Virus record (IMG/VR): IMGVR_UViG_3300013101_002049
Coordinates: 62,001 to 126,000 of that record
DNA length: 64,000 bases
Reading direction: 5' to 3' (one strand)
Source: a virus
The translations under genes were made by a program, and so were the position numbers. Below, one piece after another: positions 8,719-21,100 of the stretch. Position 1 is the stretch's first letter. The number at the start of each line of letters is the position of its first letter. The notes beneath the pieces were generated by a model. It saw only the letters and a list, made by a program, of their open reading frames with translations. It searched no databases and was not told the origin of the DNA.

Positions 8719-9063
8719 TTATCTAAAATTGATCGTCCTATTAAAACTTATGGTAAAGGGAATGGATCTTATTATATAACACCCAATCAGGGTAAGCGAT
8801 GGATGAGGTCTGGATGGGAAATTAAAGTTGCTGACTATTTGACTAATAACAATTATGACTGGTATTATGAACATAAATGGTTAAAAATAGGCGATGAATA
8901 TTACATCCCTGATTTTTATTTACCTACGGAGAATAAGTATATAGAAGTTAAGGGATGGAAGACTGATAAGACTATGTACAAATATAATAAAGCGAAGGCT
9001 ATGTACAATATAGAATTGTGGGATTATCACAAATTAATTGAGCTTGGTATACCAACCAGGTAA
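8719..9063 (+). pseudogene. C-terminal PD-(D/E)XK nuclease half of the same homing endonuclease
   Basis: The frame stays open right after the TAG at 8716-8718 and codes for 'GSYYITPNQGKRWMRSGWEI', a conserved lead-in of phage PD-(D/E)XK endonucleases, before any ATG. The core follows: 'WYYEHKW', 'YIPDFYLP' (catalytic Asp) and 'YIEVKGW' (Glu-x-Lys). The first ATG (8803) lies inside the conserved lead-in and has no ribosome-binding site, so independent translation is unlikely. With the upstream half it would make a 299-residue HTH-nuclease. I read it as a gene broken by one nonsense change; readthrough is the alternative. Confidence 0.65.
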
Positions 9064-9079
9064 TTTATAGGAGATAAGT

Positions 9080-9397
9080 ATGAAAGAATTTATCGGATGG
9101 GAAGTACAATTAAAAGACGGTACTATTATACGAGAAGGGTCTATGGAGTGGAAGGAAGTGCCAAAGAGGGCGATAGTTAGACTTTCATTGTATCATTATA
9201 ATGGACGTAGATGGGATTTAACTGGTAAGGAGGCGTATGGTATAAAGACAACTGCTTCTATGGTTCCTGGAATTCAAGAGAGTTTTCGGATTGAACGTAG
9301 GACCATTTATTACTATGAAGGTGCGTCAAAGGTTTGTTATCATGTAGATGAAACAACTGGCCGATTTGATATGGAGGTCATTGATAATAGTGAGTAA
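9080..9397 (+). CDS. Small conserved-looking phage protein
   Basis: 105 residues; AGGAGA precedes ATG. The sequence is rich in aromatic and basic residues ('LSLYHYNGRRWDLTGKEAY', 'IERRTIYYYEG') and has one Cys. I do not recognise a family. It overlaps the start of the giant structural gene by 8 bases, which implies translational coupling and a role with the structural proteins, for instance a chaperone or minor tail component. It is the first gene after the homing-endonuclease island. Confidence 0.6.
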   Translation: MKEFIGWEVQLKDGTIIREGSMEWKEVPKRAIVRLSLYHYNGRRWDLTGKEAYGIKTTASMVPGIQESFRIERRTIYYYEGASKVCYHVDETTGRFDMEVIDNSE

Positions 9398-12300
9398 GAA
9401 TAAATGTCAATATTGGGTTAATGAGCCTATTGTATGTGAATATTGGGATGAGGTAAATCAGGTTTGTATTTATGCACCTCAGAGTGCTTCTGACGCAGAT
9501 GCGGCTAGTAGGGCACCTTATTGTAATCGGATAGGTACAGATGCATCTTGTGACCAATATACAGGAGATGGTTCTAAACAATATAGGTGTATTTTACCAG
9601 ACCCAAATAGACATGTAGGACAAAGAGATGTTCCTGGTGGTGGTAAATGGACTCTGGATCAGATTAATGGATATAATGATGGTCAGTGTGATGGTAATGG
9701 TACTGATGCTACTTGTTCTGGTTACTCACCTTATCACATGGGTTTTTCATCTATACAGCCGGATAAATATCCTTATGCAGCTGATTTAGAACAATTTGCT
9801 ACAGTTCCTTCTGGATTGGTTTTTAGACTACCTCTTTATTATGATGTTTCTTATATAAGGGCTCAGTTGGGTAGATGCTTTTGGTGGCGGGAGGAAGCCC
9901 AAGAATTCTCAATTGATAGTAATACCGGTAGAATAAACAATGTACCTACACAATGTTTGAATAGAAATGATGAAAAAATACAGGAATATTGGAATGATCA
10001 TAGTTATGATAAAGATTTAGGTATGTGGAAAGCCCCGTGTAATGGTGCCAAACCAGAATGTCCAGGATATACTGGGGTTTGTTGGGAATATTGTGTTGAT
10101 CCTAAAATGAGCCAAGGTGACAAGGTTTTGGCGGAGCAGATTTTGGAGCTGCGATATTATCTTTTTAAGGAAAATTGGGATCTTGATAAATATAAAGATT
10201 CGTTTGCTGAACCAGATATTCAAGCATGGGCGGGTAAAATACATCAAGCGTTAAGTACTGTCAATCCTTTTCAGGTTAATTGGATTATAGATGCATGGCG
10301 TGTTTATTTACCAGATTTTGATTATTTTCATACTGAAAGAGAAAAGCTGCCTTTAACCGCTGGTACCGCTTCAAATAATTATGAAGGTGAATATCCTGAT
10401 TTAGTTAAAGAACTTAAATCAATACCTTTAAAACCAATTATACGAAACAAGTTTGAAACGTTAGAATTTCCCGATGGAGAATATAATGTTTTTGAATCTT
10501 CCGATATAAATCACGAAGACGTAGTAATTTTAGGTGACACATTTTGGTATAATAGTGTTGTTTATGCTATAAATTTGTCTGATCCAGAATTGTCCTTTTT
10601 GCCTAAAGATGAGTTATTACGATATGGTAGTTTATTCGAAATGGAGCAGGCTTGGAGTGATACTACTGGTAAATTTGATGAATTTTATGATGAATTATCT
10701 AATGATTTAGATTTTGTATTAAAAGCTTTTCCTGAAAAAGCCCCTACGTCTTTAGTGGATTCACATTTAAATATGTTTTATATTGGCTCAAAAACTTTTT
10801 GGGGTGATAATGACATATTTGTGTTTGATAAAGGTAGTGGAACGTGGGAATATGATCATATTCATTTTAAAAAATTATTTGTTGGCGGGGTAATAGGTCA
10901 AACGTCTTTTAAAATAGAAGGTGAAGGAACTGCTGATTATTTACCATCATATCAAGATGATTTTGTAGCTTACACTAATAGAAATGGTGAGATAACTTTT
11001 AGTTTCTTTCCTATGGTGTCAGCTTGGTTTGGTGAATCTTGTGATATGGCCTATTTATATAACGATGCTGTGCGTGAACGTTTACCAGCTAATAATCTTA
11101 TTATGCCATTATCAAAGACATATGTGGTTGGCTATAAATTATACAAAATTTTATTTGGTCAGGAAATGGAATTATCTATAACTGATGGAAGTTTAAGAGT
11201 ACTGGGTAATGCAGGTTATATACTTGTAATTATACCAGATACATACAAAGATTTATCAAACGCGGTGCGCCCATGGGAAATAGATGGGAAAATGTATTTA
11301 TATTATGCTGAAGATGATAGAATAGAGATGGAAGTGTATGAAAAGGGCACCGATCGTTTAGAAGTAAATCAATTTATAATAAAACCTAAAAATATAAATG
11401 AATTTAAACAAATATGTAATAATACTTATTTATATATAAATAAATTATATACATATGAAAAGCATAGTTTTGGTGAAGTTCCGGAAAGATCTCATTATGG
11501 TTCAGAAGTTGTGCCTGATTCTTATGTAACGGTTAGTGGTAGTGATCCAGATTCCGTTATTTATCGAGATGATATTATGGAATTAGAAAATGATGAATAT
11601 AATTATACATTGAGTAAATTTGGTTATGATCCATTGATTATGTCGGTCGTATTAAAAGGACGAACTGGTAGAACACGCGGTCAGATTAAAACAAAATTAT
11701 TGACTTGGGTTAGACAACCTTATTGTCGTGATGTTGAAATTTTTTACTCATGGTCAGCTTCTTATAGGAAATATACTTTATTACCTGAGTATAATTGTTA
11801 TGGTAAGCCAGGTGCGGAGTATGAGGTAGACGAAAATGATGCGCCTGTTTCTATAAATAATGGATATGTACCTCCTTGTGGTGATCACGATTTGAGTTTT
11901 TTTTCTGAGACCGGTCCCATGTGGTATCCATATAATGAATGTGATAATTATGCACGATATAATATAGTAGGTAATCTTACTGAATTTGATATTCGCATAA
12001 TGGAACCTTTTTGGGAAGGTGTTGATCCGCCCCATGGTAAATGGGATATACGTATGTTAGGTCCGGCCGATCATTTTGGTTATACTTGTGATTCGCATGC
12101 TCATTTATGGAATTGTTTGTGTGATTGGTCTTTTTGTAATGAGGACAAATTAGGTGAAAATAGATTTTCCGGATATGGTTATTACCGCTGTGGTCTTGAT
12201 TTTTTAGCTAAAGAAAGAGCTTTAAGAAATGACGGATCTTTGCCTAAATTCGGTAATGTATACCGGGATTTTCTCAGAAGTTATAGATCTATGGATAATA

Positions 12301-14777
12301 TAGATTATTATGTTGTGAACGAAGCGTCGTCTTCATTTGTACGTAAGAATAAATGGGTTCCAGCTAATGAGTTTTATACAGTGGCAGATATTGGTGCTAC
12401 AACACAGGATTATCCCTATTTGTTATATTGTAGTAGTGATTATTATGATGATGGTTCTTTTTTTATAAATCCATTTGGTTTATATTTGGTAGATGATGAT
12501 TTAGAAAATATTCCAATAGACGAAAAAATAAAAGTAGATGGATCTACAAATTTACCAGTACGTTATAGATTTGATGATGTGTTTAGAACACATAGTTCTT
12601 TAGCTGGTTTATATTACCCATATCCTAAAAATCCTTATCAAGCTATGGTAGGTAGTATATTAGTTGATATAATAACTTGGTATACATATAATGATTACCC
12701 AGATGGTGATAGTACTAAATCTATTCAATGGGCATGGCAGGAAATTTGGAAAGATATTGATAGATATCGTGTTGTGTATGACAATAGTTTATCCGTTACT
12801 TATTTAGGAAGTCATCCAATTTTAGATGAGGAAGATTCTTATTTTGATGAGTATATAGATTCTAATTATGAAGATATCAGCGGGGATATTAAAGGGCGCC
12901 ATTTATTTTTAAATGTGGAGTATCCAGAATATAAATATGATTTTAAATTAGGTGAACACAGATTAGTTTGTGATGAGGGTGATTCAACAATTAATATTTT
13001 AGCCCCTATAAAAGAGGAATCAGGGGTATTTACTGGTAATTATTGGCAGATACAATTAAATAATGGTCCGGTTAGATGTTTTGATGCAAGTGGCGATTGG
13101 GTAAATACAGTTAGTGGGTGTAATAAAGATTTATATGATACTTGTACCATGTCCCCATGGGTGACTGATATAACATTGTTCGATACTGGATATAATAGCA
13201 CAATACCTTCTTCAGATCGTACTATTCAAACTTATGATAGTATTGGTGACCCTGTTTATGAATATTATCAAAGAGGTTTAAATATAGCGATTGATGATAC
13301 AAAACTTGATTTAGTACCTTCAAAAATGGTAGTTTTAAATGAAGATAAGTATTTAGTTAGTTGTGATGTAGCTCCAAACTGTTTAGATAGTGGTTCTAAA
13401 ATTCCTTGGTCTGATATAATTCCAGGTGATTGGTATCCTAATACTACTGGTAACTACTATTATGCTAAATATTGTTGCGGTAATACAGATTCGGGTGATG
13501 GAGTTAACATTGATTTTAAATTTCAGGATAGTAATGGGGAGGAACAACAGCGTGTAATTTCTGGTGTTCTTATTGAATTTAAATATGGATCTATAGAGAC
13601 AGAAGGAAGAACTCCACCTATAGAAGGTGCAGATTACTTTGGTAGTCTTTATCATTTACCAGGTTTAAAAATGTATAGTTCGTCTAATGGTTCAAATTGG
13701 ACGGAAGTGTATAGTTTGGACGCTATGTATTTAGCTACTAAATATGATGTTTATGAAAATAAAACTGGATTTTATAATTTAGGAGTAAATGCTCGGGATT
13801 ATCTCAATGGTTATTCTTATTTTAGAATATCCTTTAGAATATCACCTACTAATACCGAAGTTGAAAGTCGAAAAGGTCTTTCTAAATATTACGATATAAT
13901 CAGTACAACTAATATTGTTGGAATTAATGGAATAAAGCTTTATTTTGGAGATTTAGTGGATGCGGTTGAGGACATCGTCACTTATGAACGAAAATATAAT
14001 ATATCTTATGGTGAGCATGGTGATTTTCCACCTCATGGATATGAATCGACAGGATCTTTATTATATCCTACTCCAACTGATAAATCTACAGTATATCAAT
14101 ACGACACTATTGGTGGTGTAGTTGGTATGCCAGGTAGTAGTGGGGAAGTTAATTCTATGAACAAAGTTCGTGGTAGAATAATGCAAGAATGTGTAGCTGA
14201 TAAATCTCGATTAGATATTAGTGGTGGTGGAAGCAATGCTTGGTTATACAAAGCTGAAGCTGAGCAGAAAAAAATTCATGATGAAATAGCTATAAATAAG
14301 GGCAACACAGCTTTTACTTTAACGTCAGTTACGCCACCAGGTTTAGAAGATTTTTTGAATGAGATGGAATTATCGTTTCCGACGTGGTCTTGTTCTTTTA
14401 CTAACACGTTAGTCAGGCCACTTAGTCCTATATTGGAACGCGGATTATATAGTCCATGTGGGCATAGTTTTGATAGAGACATGGAGAATGCTCATTTGGA
14501 ATATAATTGCGGTAAGCACGGTACTCCATTTCACAGATCTACTGAAGTAGTGTATGATTATGTATTTAGGCATTATTGTAGTGATTATGAACAGGAAATG
14601 GTTGATGTATTGGTAGCTTATTATAGAGGTATTGGTAATTTGTTAATTAATCCATTTGTGTTTATCCAAGCTGATGCTGCTAGAGCTAGTCGATTTAGTT
14701 CACATTATAGAACTTATAGAGCTCAGGGCGGTGATGTGGTTTTGAGTTTTCCTCCAATAGTGGATCCAATAAATTAG
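9390..14777 (+). CDS. Giant Cys-rich virion protein
   Basis: About 1795 residues. I place the start at GTG 9390, because a GGAGG lies 12 bases upstream and this gives an 8-base overlap with the preceding gene. An ATG at 9348 would overlap by 50 bases without a ribosome-binding site. The N-terminus is rich in Cys ('CQYWVNEPIVCEYW', 'IGTDASCDQYTG', 'GTDATCSGY'), and another Cys-rich segment sits near residues 895-935 ('CDSHAHLWNCLCDWSFC'). The rest is Tyr/Asp-rich with beta character and has one F5/8C-like stretch in its last third. The C-terminus has 'YNCGKHGTPFH'. I recognise no enzyme. Size and neighbours suggest a tail, baseplate or fibre protein, with Cys pairs possibly binding metal. Confidence 0.7.
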   Translation: MSKNKCQYWVNEPIVCEYWDEVNQVCIYAPQSASDADAASRAPYCNRIGTDASCDQYTGDGSKQYRCILPDPNRHVGQRDVPGGGKWTLDQINGYNDGQCDGNGTDATCSGYSPYHMGFSSIQPDKYPYAADLEQFATVPSGLVFRLPLYYDVSYIRAQLGRCFWWREEAQEFSIDSNTGRINNVPTQCLNRNDEKIQEYWNDHSYDKDLGMWKAPCNGAKPECPGYTGVCWEYCVDPKMSQGDKVLAEQILELRYYLFKENWDLDKYKDSFAEPDIQAWAGKIHQALSTVNPFQVNWIIDAWRVYLPDFDYFHTEREKLPLTAGTASNNYEGEYPDLVKELKSIPLKPIIRNKFETLEFPDGEYNVFESSDINHEDVVILGDTFWYNSVVYAINLSDPELSFLPKDELLRYGSLFEMEQAWSDTTGKFDEFYDELSNDLDFVLKAFPEKAPTSLVDSHLNMFYIGSKTFWGDNDIFVFDKGSGTWEYDHIHFKKLFVGGVIGQTSFKIEGEGTADYLPSYQDDFVAYTNRNGEITFSFFPMVSAWFGESCDMAYLYNDAVRERLPANNLIMPLSKTYVVGYKLYKILFGQEMELSITDGSLRVLGNAGYILVIIPDTYKDLSNAVRPWEIDGKMYLYYAEDDRIEMEVYEKGTDRLEVNQFIIKPKNINEFKQICNNTYLYINKLYTYEKHSFGEVPERSHYGSEVVPDSYVTVSGSDPDSVIYRDDIMELENDEYNYTLSKFGYDPLIMSVVLKGRTGRTRGQIKTKLLTWVRQPYCRDVEIFYSWSASYRKYTLLPEYNCYGKPGAEYEVDENDAPVSINNGYVPPCGDHDLSFFSETGPMWYPYNECDNYARYNIVGNLTEFDIRIMEPFWEGVDPPHGKWDIRMLGPADHFGYTCDSHAHLWNCLCDWSFCNEDKLGENRFSGYGYYRCGLDFLAKERALRNDGSLPKFGNVYRDFLRSYRSMDNIDYYVVNEASSSFVRKNKWVPANEFYTVADIGATTQDYPYLLYCSSDYYDDGSFFINPFGLYLVDDDLENIPIDEKIKVDGSTNLPVRYRFDDVFRTHSSLAGLYYPYPKNPYQAMVGSILVDIITWYTYNDYPDGDSTKSIQWAWQEIWKDIDRYRVVYDNSLSVTYLGSHPILDEEDSYFDEYIDSNYEDISGDIKGRHLFLNVEYPEYKYDFKLGEHRLVCDEGDSTINILAPIKEESGVFTGNYWQIQLNNGPVRCFDASGDWVNTVSGCNKDLYDTCTMSPWVTDITLFDTGYNSTIPSSDRTIQTYDSIGDPVYEYYQRGLNIAIDDTKLDLVPSKMVVLNEDKYLVSCDVAPNCLDSGSKIPWSDIIPGDWYPNTTGNYYYAKYCCGNTDSGDGVNIDFKFQDSNGEEQQRVISGVLIEFKYGSIETEGRTPPIEGADYFGSLYHLPGLKMYSSSNGSNWTEVYSLDAMYLATKYDVYENKTGFYNLGVNARDYLNGYSYFRISFRISPTNTEVESRKGLSKYYDIISTTNIVGINGIKLYFGDLVDAVEDIVTYERKYNISYGEHGDFPPHGYESTGSLLYPTPTDKSTVYQYDTIGGVVGMPGSSGEVNSMNKVRGRIMQECVADKSRLDISGGGSNAWLYKAEAEQKKIHDEIAINKGNTAFTLTSVTPPGLEDFLNEMELSFPTWSCSFTNTLVRPLSPILERGLYSPCGHSFDRDMENAHLEYNCGKHGTPFHRSTEVVYDYVFRHYCSDYEQEMVDVLVAYYRGIGNLLINPFVFIQADAARASRFSSHYRTYRAQGGDVVLSFPPIVDPIN

Positions 14778-14785
14778 GAGTAATT

Positions 14786-15178
14786 ATGTTTACTATTAAG
14801 TGTGATAAATGTTCTGGTAATTTGGTAATGGATATGCGTTCTACTATGAACAACTATATAAAGGATGATTGGAAGTACGAAATAGATATTGATACTGGAA
14901 AATTGATTGAAGATTCTATTCAGAAATATTTGATTTATACTTGCAAAAAGTGTGGAACAAACTATAAGTTTACCTATAAAGAATGGGAAAAACGTTATAG
15001 AAAAGAATTAGCGACACAGATTATGGAAATTAAAAAGATGAAAGTATTTAGAACATTGAATCCAGCTGCTATAAAAGAAGAAAATGGAATAGAATTTTGT
15101 GGTCAATGTAGTGGGTATGCTGGAGACGGATATTGTTTAGTGGATATTATTAAACAGTGTTCTATAAGGAAATCATAA
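14786..15178 (+). CDS. Zinc-ribbon-like protein between two giant structural genes
   Basis: 130 residues; the ribosome-binding site AGGAG overlaps the stop of the upstream gene. Two CxxC knuckles near the ends of the first half ('CDKCSGN' and 'CKKCGTN') form a likely zinc ribbon. A C-terminal cluster ('CGQCSGYAGDGYC' plus a last Cys) could hold a second metal. A charged helical segment ('YKEWEKRYRKELATQIMEI') lies between them. The gene ends directly at the ATG of the next giant gene. The function is unknown; a structural or assembly partner of the adjacent Cys-rich proteins fits the context. Confidence 0.65.
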   Translation: MFTIKCDKCSGNLVMDMRSTMNNYIKDDWKYEIDIDTGKLIEDSIQKYLIYTCKKCGTNYKFTYKEWEKRYRKELATQIMEIKKMKVFRTLNPAAIKEENGIEFCGQCSGYAGDGYCLVDIIKQCSIRKS

Positions 15179-18100
15179 ATGTCATATAATTTTTTAAGAG
15201 ATTCCAGATATATAAGAAATTCATTTCTATGTATGTATGATACATTGGACGGGTATTCGTCTGATTTTCATGAAAATGGTGACGTAGATGGTTGGGATCT
15301 GTATAATAATATATATTTATATGGATGTTGGAATGGTGTTTTATTTGGAACATCTTATGATAGAGATTGTTATATAGGTCGTTCCGCTAATTTATTACCT
15401 ATCGAGGCTGAATATTATTATGTAGTTAAAATAATGATGAAAGTTACTAATAATAATTCTGACAAAGCTGTGCAAGGTCTTACAACTGGTAGAATTAGAT
15501 GGACTCGTTTGGGTGATAGTAGTTGGGATTCGAATAAACAAATGGATTTTGATATTACAGCGGACGATAAATGGCATTTATATACTATTAATATGGGGCC
15601 GGCTCAGTGGTGGCAAGGCGATATTAGTAATTTGAGAATTTATCCTTTTCTTGATGGTTGGTCTGGTGATGAATTTGCCATTAAATATGTTAAAATTAGT
15701 TCGCAAAATAAGTATGCTTGTACTAATACACAATGTCCTTATTATTTAAGTTATGAACACCCCTGTCCTGGTGGCGGTAGTAGGGGTAGTTGTGAGTCTG
15801 GTTTACAAAATACTACATATACAACTATATCTGGAGTAAACGATAAGTTTTCTATAAATATAGACGGCTATGGAGAAGAAACATTTGATTTAGGTACTAA
15901 TGAAAATGTTACTCCAATAGAGATGGCAAAAATTCTCGCAAATAATATAGCTTCTCTTAATGTAGGAGGTTATTCATATGTTGAAGTTGATTATTCTGAA
16001 AATGATAAATTAAAAATATATTCTGGAACAGTAGGATCAGACAGTTCAGTGATGGTTGTGGATTCATCCGCCGCCAGAGCTCTTGGTTTTTTCGATAATG
16101 AAGGTAATGATATTTCAACTACTGAAATAGGCACTGATCCGGCTGATGGGTTTGATTATGCGTCATCACGTATGCTGACTGCATTGGAAATTAATAAGTT
16201 GATTGATGGGCGTACTAATTCGTTTGCATACATTCATAATCCACAACAATATAATATTGAAGGTGGTCGTAGAGATTTTAATGAAATTGGAACTTCTCGA
16301 TTGCTGTCTGGGGTTACTTCTGGTGAATATTATCAGTCATTAAATAATACAGGACGAACTTTAATAGATTTATCTCATCCAATAAATAATAATGGGTGGC
16401 TTAAAGCTATTTATATGTATGGAAAAATAACGTCGTTGGCTAAGATAAAGATATTAAGACCTAAAAAAGACGGTACATTTACTGTAGTTTATTCATTGGA
16501 TATGCCCACAGAAGATGCTACTAAGCTTTATACTACTAGACCTATTAATTATCGGGTTGATTGTGATATATTAGTTACTAAGGGTGATGTTATTGGGATT
16601 TATAATGCTGATTTATATGTTGGTGTTACGTTAAATGGCCGCCCGGATGCTGTGTTTCAGCAGTTAGCTGGTGATGTTGTGGTTGGTGATGCGATAGATG
16701 CTGGTGAAGTTTATTCATTTGGTGTTGCTGGATTCGCTATATATGCTCGTGGAGATAGATGGCAAGATAATATAGTTTTAGATATTGATTTAGGTGATAG
16801 AATTAATATTGAAGAAATGAACATTTATGGTAGAGAAGAATCTGATGAATTTGAATTTAATATAGCATCTTGTTTAGATTTAAGTTGGGATGTTGATTTA
16901 TATAATGAAACACATTACCATTCAGGTGTTAGATGGACTGATGGTACTACTTGGACTGAAACTCATTTGAATGTTGGTTATGGGCATAGTTGTTTAAATG
17001 ATTGTGTTAGAACGGCTGATAATGGTAGGCAAGGTGATACGTTTACATCTGGACCTAATGGCATGGAAACTTACGGCCATCATGCATATTTTTATGTTGA
17101 TGGTGACGCTGAGTGGTTGTATTCATTCAGTTGTACTGGTAAAACTGAATATTGTTGGCCGTATGTACCTGGATCAGCATATGGTACTACACGTACGGCT
17201 GGTGTAGGAGGTTTTACACGGGACCCTATTTCATTTACGTTGATGTTTCCTTATAATTTTACAACTAAAATTCATAAAAGTATAGTTTATTTTAAAGAAC
17301 GTAATAATTTTCGTAGTATTGAGTTATCTTATTATCTTGGGCCTTATCAATCTACTGGTAATGCATACAAAGACTCACGATTTATGAGGGTGCCTGATTA
17401 TACTTCGGTAAAATTAGATGGGCTGGAATATTTACCTGATTCGGATGATATGTCAAATGATTATATTTTTAATAACCCAACCAATGAAGATATACAATTT
17501 GCTCGAGCTAATAGATATGATCCAATTAATTGGCGTGAATATAGGGCTGCTTTGATTACTGATTGGACTATTTTAGAACATAATTTCGATCCGGTAGGAT
17601 GTGCTGGTTTTAGAATTTACACTAATAATCATAATAGTACAAAGATTATGGAAATGGAGTTGTATAGTAAAGTTGAAACTGACCCGTCGTTATTAGATAA
17701 TGTGTCATTGTCATTTTCTGATTATGGAGAAATATGGATTGATGTATCATTTGAAGAAATAAATGATAGTAAAATTTCTGGATTTATGGGTGGTGCGCCT
17801 AGGTATATGCGTTTGGAATTTTCATCTGCTACTACATTTGAATTAAATGAAATTGAATGTTTGGTTGGTGATCAAGTTAAATTAGAAGATTGTAAAGATA
17901 TTATTGATTTAAACCATGCGCCAAATAAAAGAATAGGTGATTCAACTCCGATAGTGTTAGAGAATGTTTATGATAAAGCTTTTGATTTAAGTGTTGATAT
18001 ACCAAGGGAAACTAGTGAAAGCGAAGATATTATTTTTTGGAGCAAATTAAATTCGCAAACAGATGTTGAAGATCCACAAATTGGTCCTGGTTGTAAATTG

Positions 18101-21100
18101 TATAAAAATGATGATTATGATATTCGAAATGACAATAAGCAGTGTGCTATAAATGTACCTGCATATGGGTTAAAAAATATAATTGATAATAAAAATTCTT
18201 ATGTTTATGAAAATGCTGGGGATTGGAGATTTCATGAAGTTTTATCAAGCGGAGTTTCATTGGATTATTCTAATAGTGAAATTGATTTTAGAGAAACGTT
18301 GGTTACTTTTCCTGCCGTATCTAGTAAATATTGGAAAATAGTGCATAGTGATTCGGGTCTTTTATTAAGTAATATTACTCCATATTTTGACGATACTGAT
18401 AGAGACGTAGGTGAAGTTTATGCATGGAGCACTAATGATAATTTGTCACAGAATTATACTTTAACGCATCGAGATGGGCTTGATATAGAAGGAAGTCCAT
18501 TACGAAATGATGTAACTGGAGAAGCACTTGATTTGATTTGGAGTATTGTTCCTTCAGGCACTATAATTATGGATAATATGGGTGCTGTGGTTGATAATTA
18601 TACTGGTAGTAGTAGTCCTTATATAATTAGTACATTTGATTCTATGACAGATTTTACATTTTTTATTGATTTTATAATGTATAGAGCATCAGATAATAGG
18701 ATGGCAATTACACAAGTTGATTTTTTAGATAGCGGTGATAATCGAGTAATACGATGGGAAATTTATGATTATTGGGTAGGTAGTCAGCAAACAGCTCATA
18801 GATTATATGATAAATCAACACCATTATGGGGTGATCATGTATATGTAACGATTAATAATACAGCCACAGATTTTAATGGTTTATACATAGAGCGGCAAGG
18901 TAGTAATTTAATTTATAAATTGAATGGAGTAGAATATTATAATGGGTCTTTTTCTGCTGATGCTGTGGCTAAGATGAAAATTGTATTGGCAAGATCGCCA
19001 AGTTATACTCCACCAGATAAACATGGTGTGTATTTTTCATCTCAAGAAACTATGGGTTTTAGTTTGGATAGTAGTGAGGCGTTAAATAAAATACGATTTA
19101 GACATTTAAATGGTAATTTTCCGTCATCAGCAGAAATTTGGGTTAGCCCCGATAATGGTAATAACTATATTAAATGGAGTAATTTGACATTAGAGGAATC
19201 AAATCAGACGTTTTATCAGTATTTTGCTATTGATTTAGAAAAACGACATGATCTTGCGATATTAAGAAACTATGGCGAAGCATCAAATAAACTTTGGTTA
19301 AGTGTAGATGACTCTAATGTAACATATTCAAATACAGAAACCAGTGATGTTGAAAGTGTAGTATGGGACAATACGGATTATGATGATACACGATGGATTA
19401 GAATAGCATTATTGTGTGGTGATGGTGTTAGAAGATGGTTAAGAAAAGTAGGTATATATCCCGATATTACTACTGCATATTGTATAGGTGGTGGATATAA
19501 TTGTGAATGGTATTCTTTGGGTAATATTTTATCGGATTATTATAACCCGATAAATGTAGCTTATGGCGCTGTTGTAACTGGAACTAATAATTACTTTAGA
19601 GATTTTTATCCTGATAATGCAGTGGATGGTATTAGTACCGATTATAGATCGCAGGCATGCTGGGGCTTTGATGATAGTGATGGTGATCCTTATTTAGAAA
19701 TTGATTTTGGCCAATTGTATGATATAAATAAGATTGTATTATATCATGGGTATAGTCCTGATGATGATGATTATATGAACGTGGATTACAATTTTAAAGT
19801 ATCTACCACAGTCAGCGGTGATGATTTTACTACCGTGTTTTCGATAACGAGTAATTCTGATTTTACTAGAACTCATTATTTTACACCGGTTTCGGCACGT
19901 AGAGCACGATTAACAATAACAGATTATGATCATGGCAGATTATTTATTGTTGATCCGATTACAAATGAATACGAAGTATTTCTCGGTAGTTTTTTACGAG
20001 AGATTGGGGTATATACATATACTGATGTTGGATATATAAATAGTGAAAACTGGCCGATAGTTTGTATGAATTTATTAGATCAATTTCAGATAGTGAATCA
20101 TGAATTGATTAATAAAGATCCGTCAGATACAGATACAGATTGGGATAATGATGAAATTTATTTTAAATATTCGGATAATATATTTAATGATCCAGAAAAG
20201 GTTTCGTTTACTAGGGCGGGTAGTGAAGTAGAGATTTATTCTACAAGTGATAGTTCTGGAGATGCGGCGACCACCTTTGAATATATTTTTGATGAAAATG
20301 TATATTTTGATGCTGGAAGTTATAATGTAGAATGGCAGTCATATTATAATCAGTCAGATGCTGAAATTAGTTTAACTTTAGAAGGTCCTGATTTAGCTGA
20401 ATTGTATGCTGAGACAATAAGTACAACTTGGGCAGATGAATCGGGTGTAATTGAAGTGCCTATGGATGGATTTTATACTGTTAAAGTAGTTCAACACGAA
20501 AATTCTGAGAATCATTGGGGTGGTAGAAATGTGTATATATACAGAATGGCTGGTTTGACTAAATGGGTATCAGTTAAACGAGACACCGCAGAAAATTATT
20601 CTTGGGACGATGATTCAGCCAAATATGGAGCTGATTATTTGACGTTAATAAAGATATTTGGTGATACAAAATATATACCTACGGAATATGGTTGGTGGTG
20701 GCAATCTACTTTGAGTGAAATCAGTAATGATAGTTTGTTAGTAAAGACCGGAGCTAGGTCTTTGAAAATATCTTATCCCACATCATCGGGTATTGATACA
20801 GTTCAATTTTTTGAAGGCGATGATTTTGGTCAGGATGTTTATTTTTCTGCAAAAGATATGTTACATTTTTGGTTGTATATTGATGACGTGTCTGAATTAG
20901 ATACAGCTACTGGTGATATTACATTTGGAATAATAAATGATGCTGATCCGGCTTATTATATTTGGTATATTGAAAATTTAAGTTTGAATACAGGTTGGAA
21001 TAGTTTAAAGTTAAAGTTTGAAGATGCTGAATATACTTATCCGGTACCGAGTCAGTCTGATTATATATTTGGGTATTTGAATGCTGGTTTGGATTTTCGT

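Noticed and set aside
9348-9389. Upstream ATG for the giant Cys-rich protein
   Set aside because: No ribosome-binding site and a 50-base overlap with the preceding gene; GTG 9390 behind GGAGG fits better.
11781-13655. Minus-strand open frames throughout the window
   Set aside because: All are antisense to genes with clear protein signatures, are rich in Ile/Asn/Tyr as expected from AT-rich antisense, and lack start signals.
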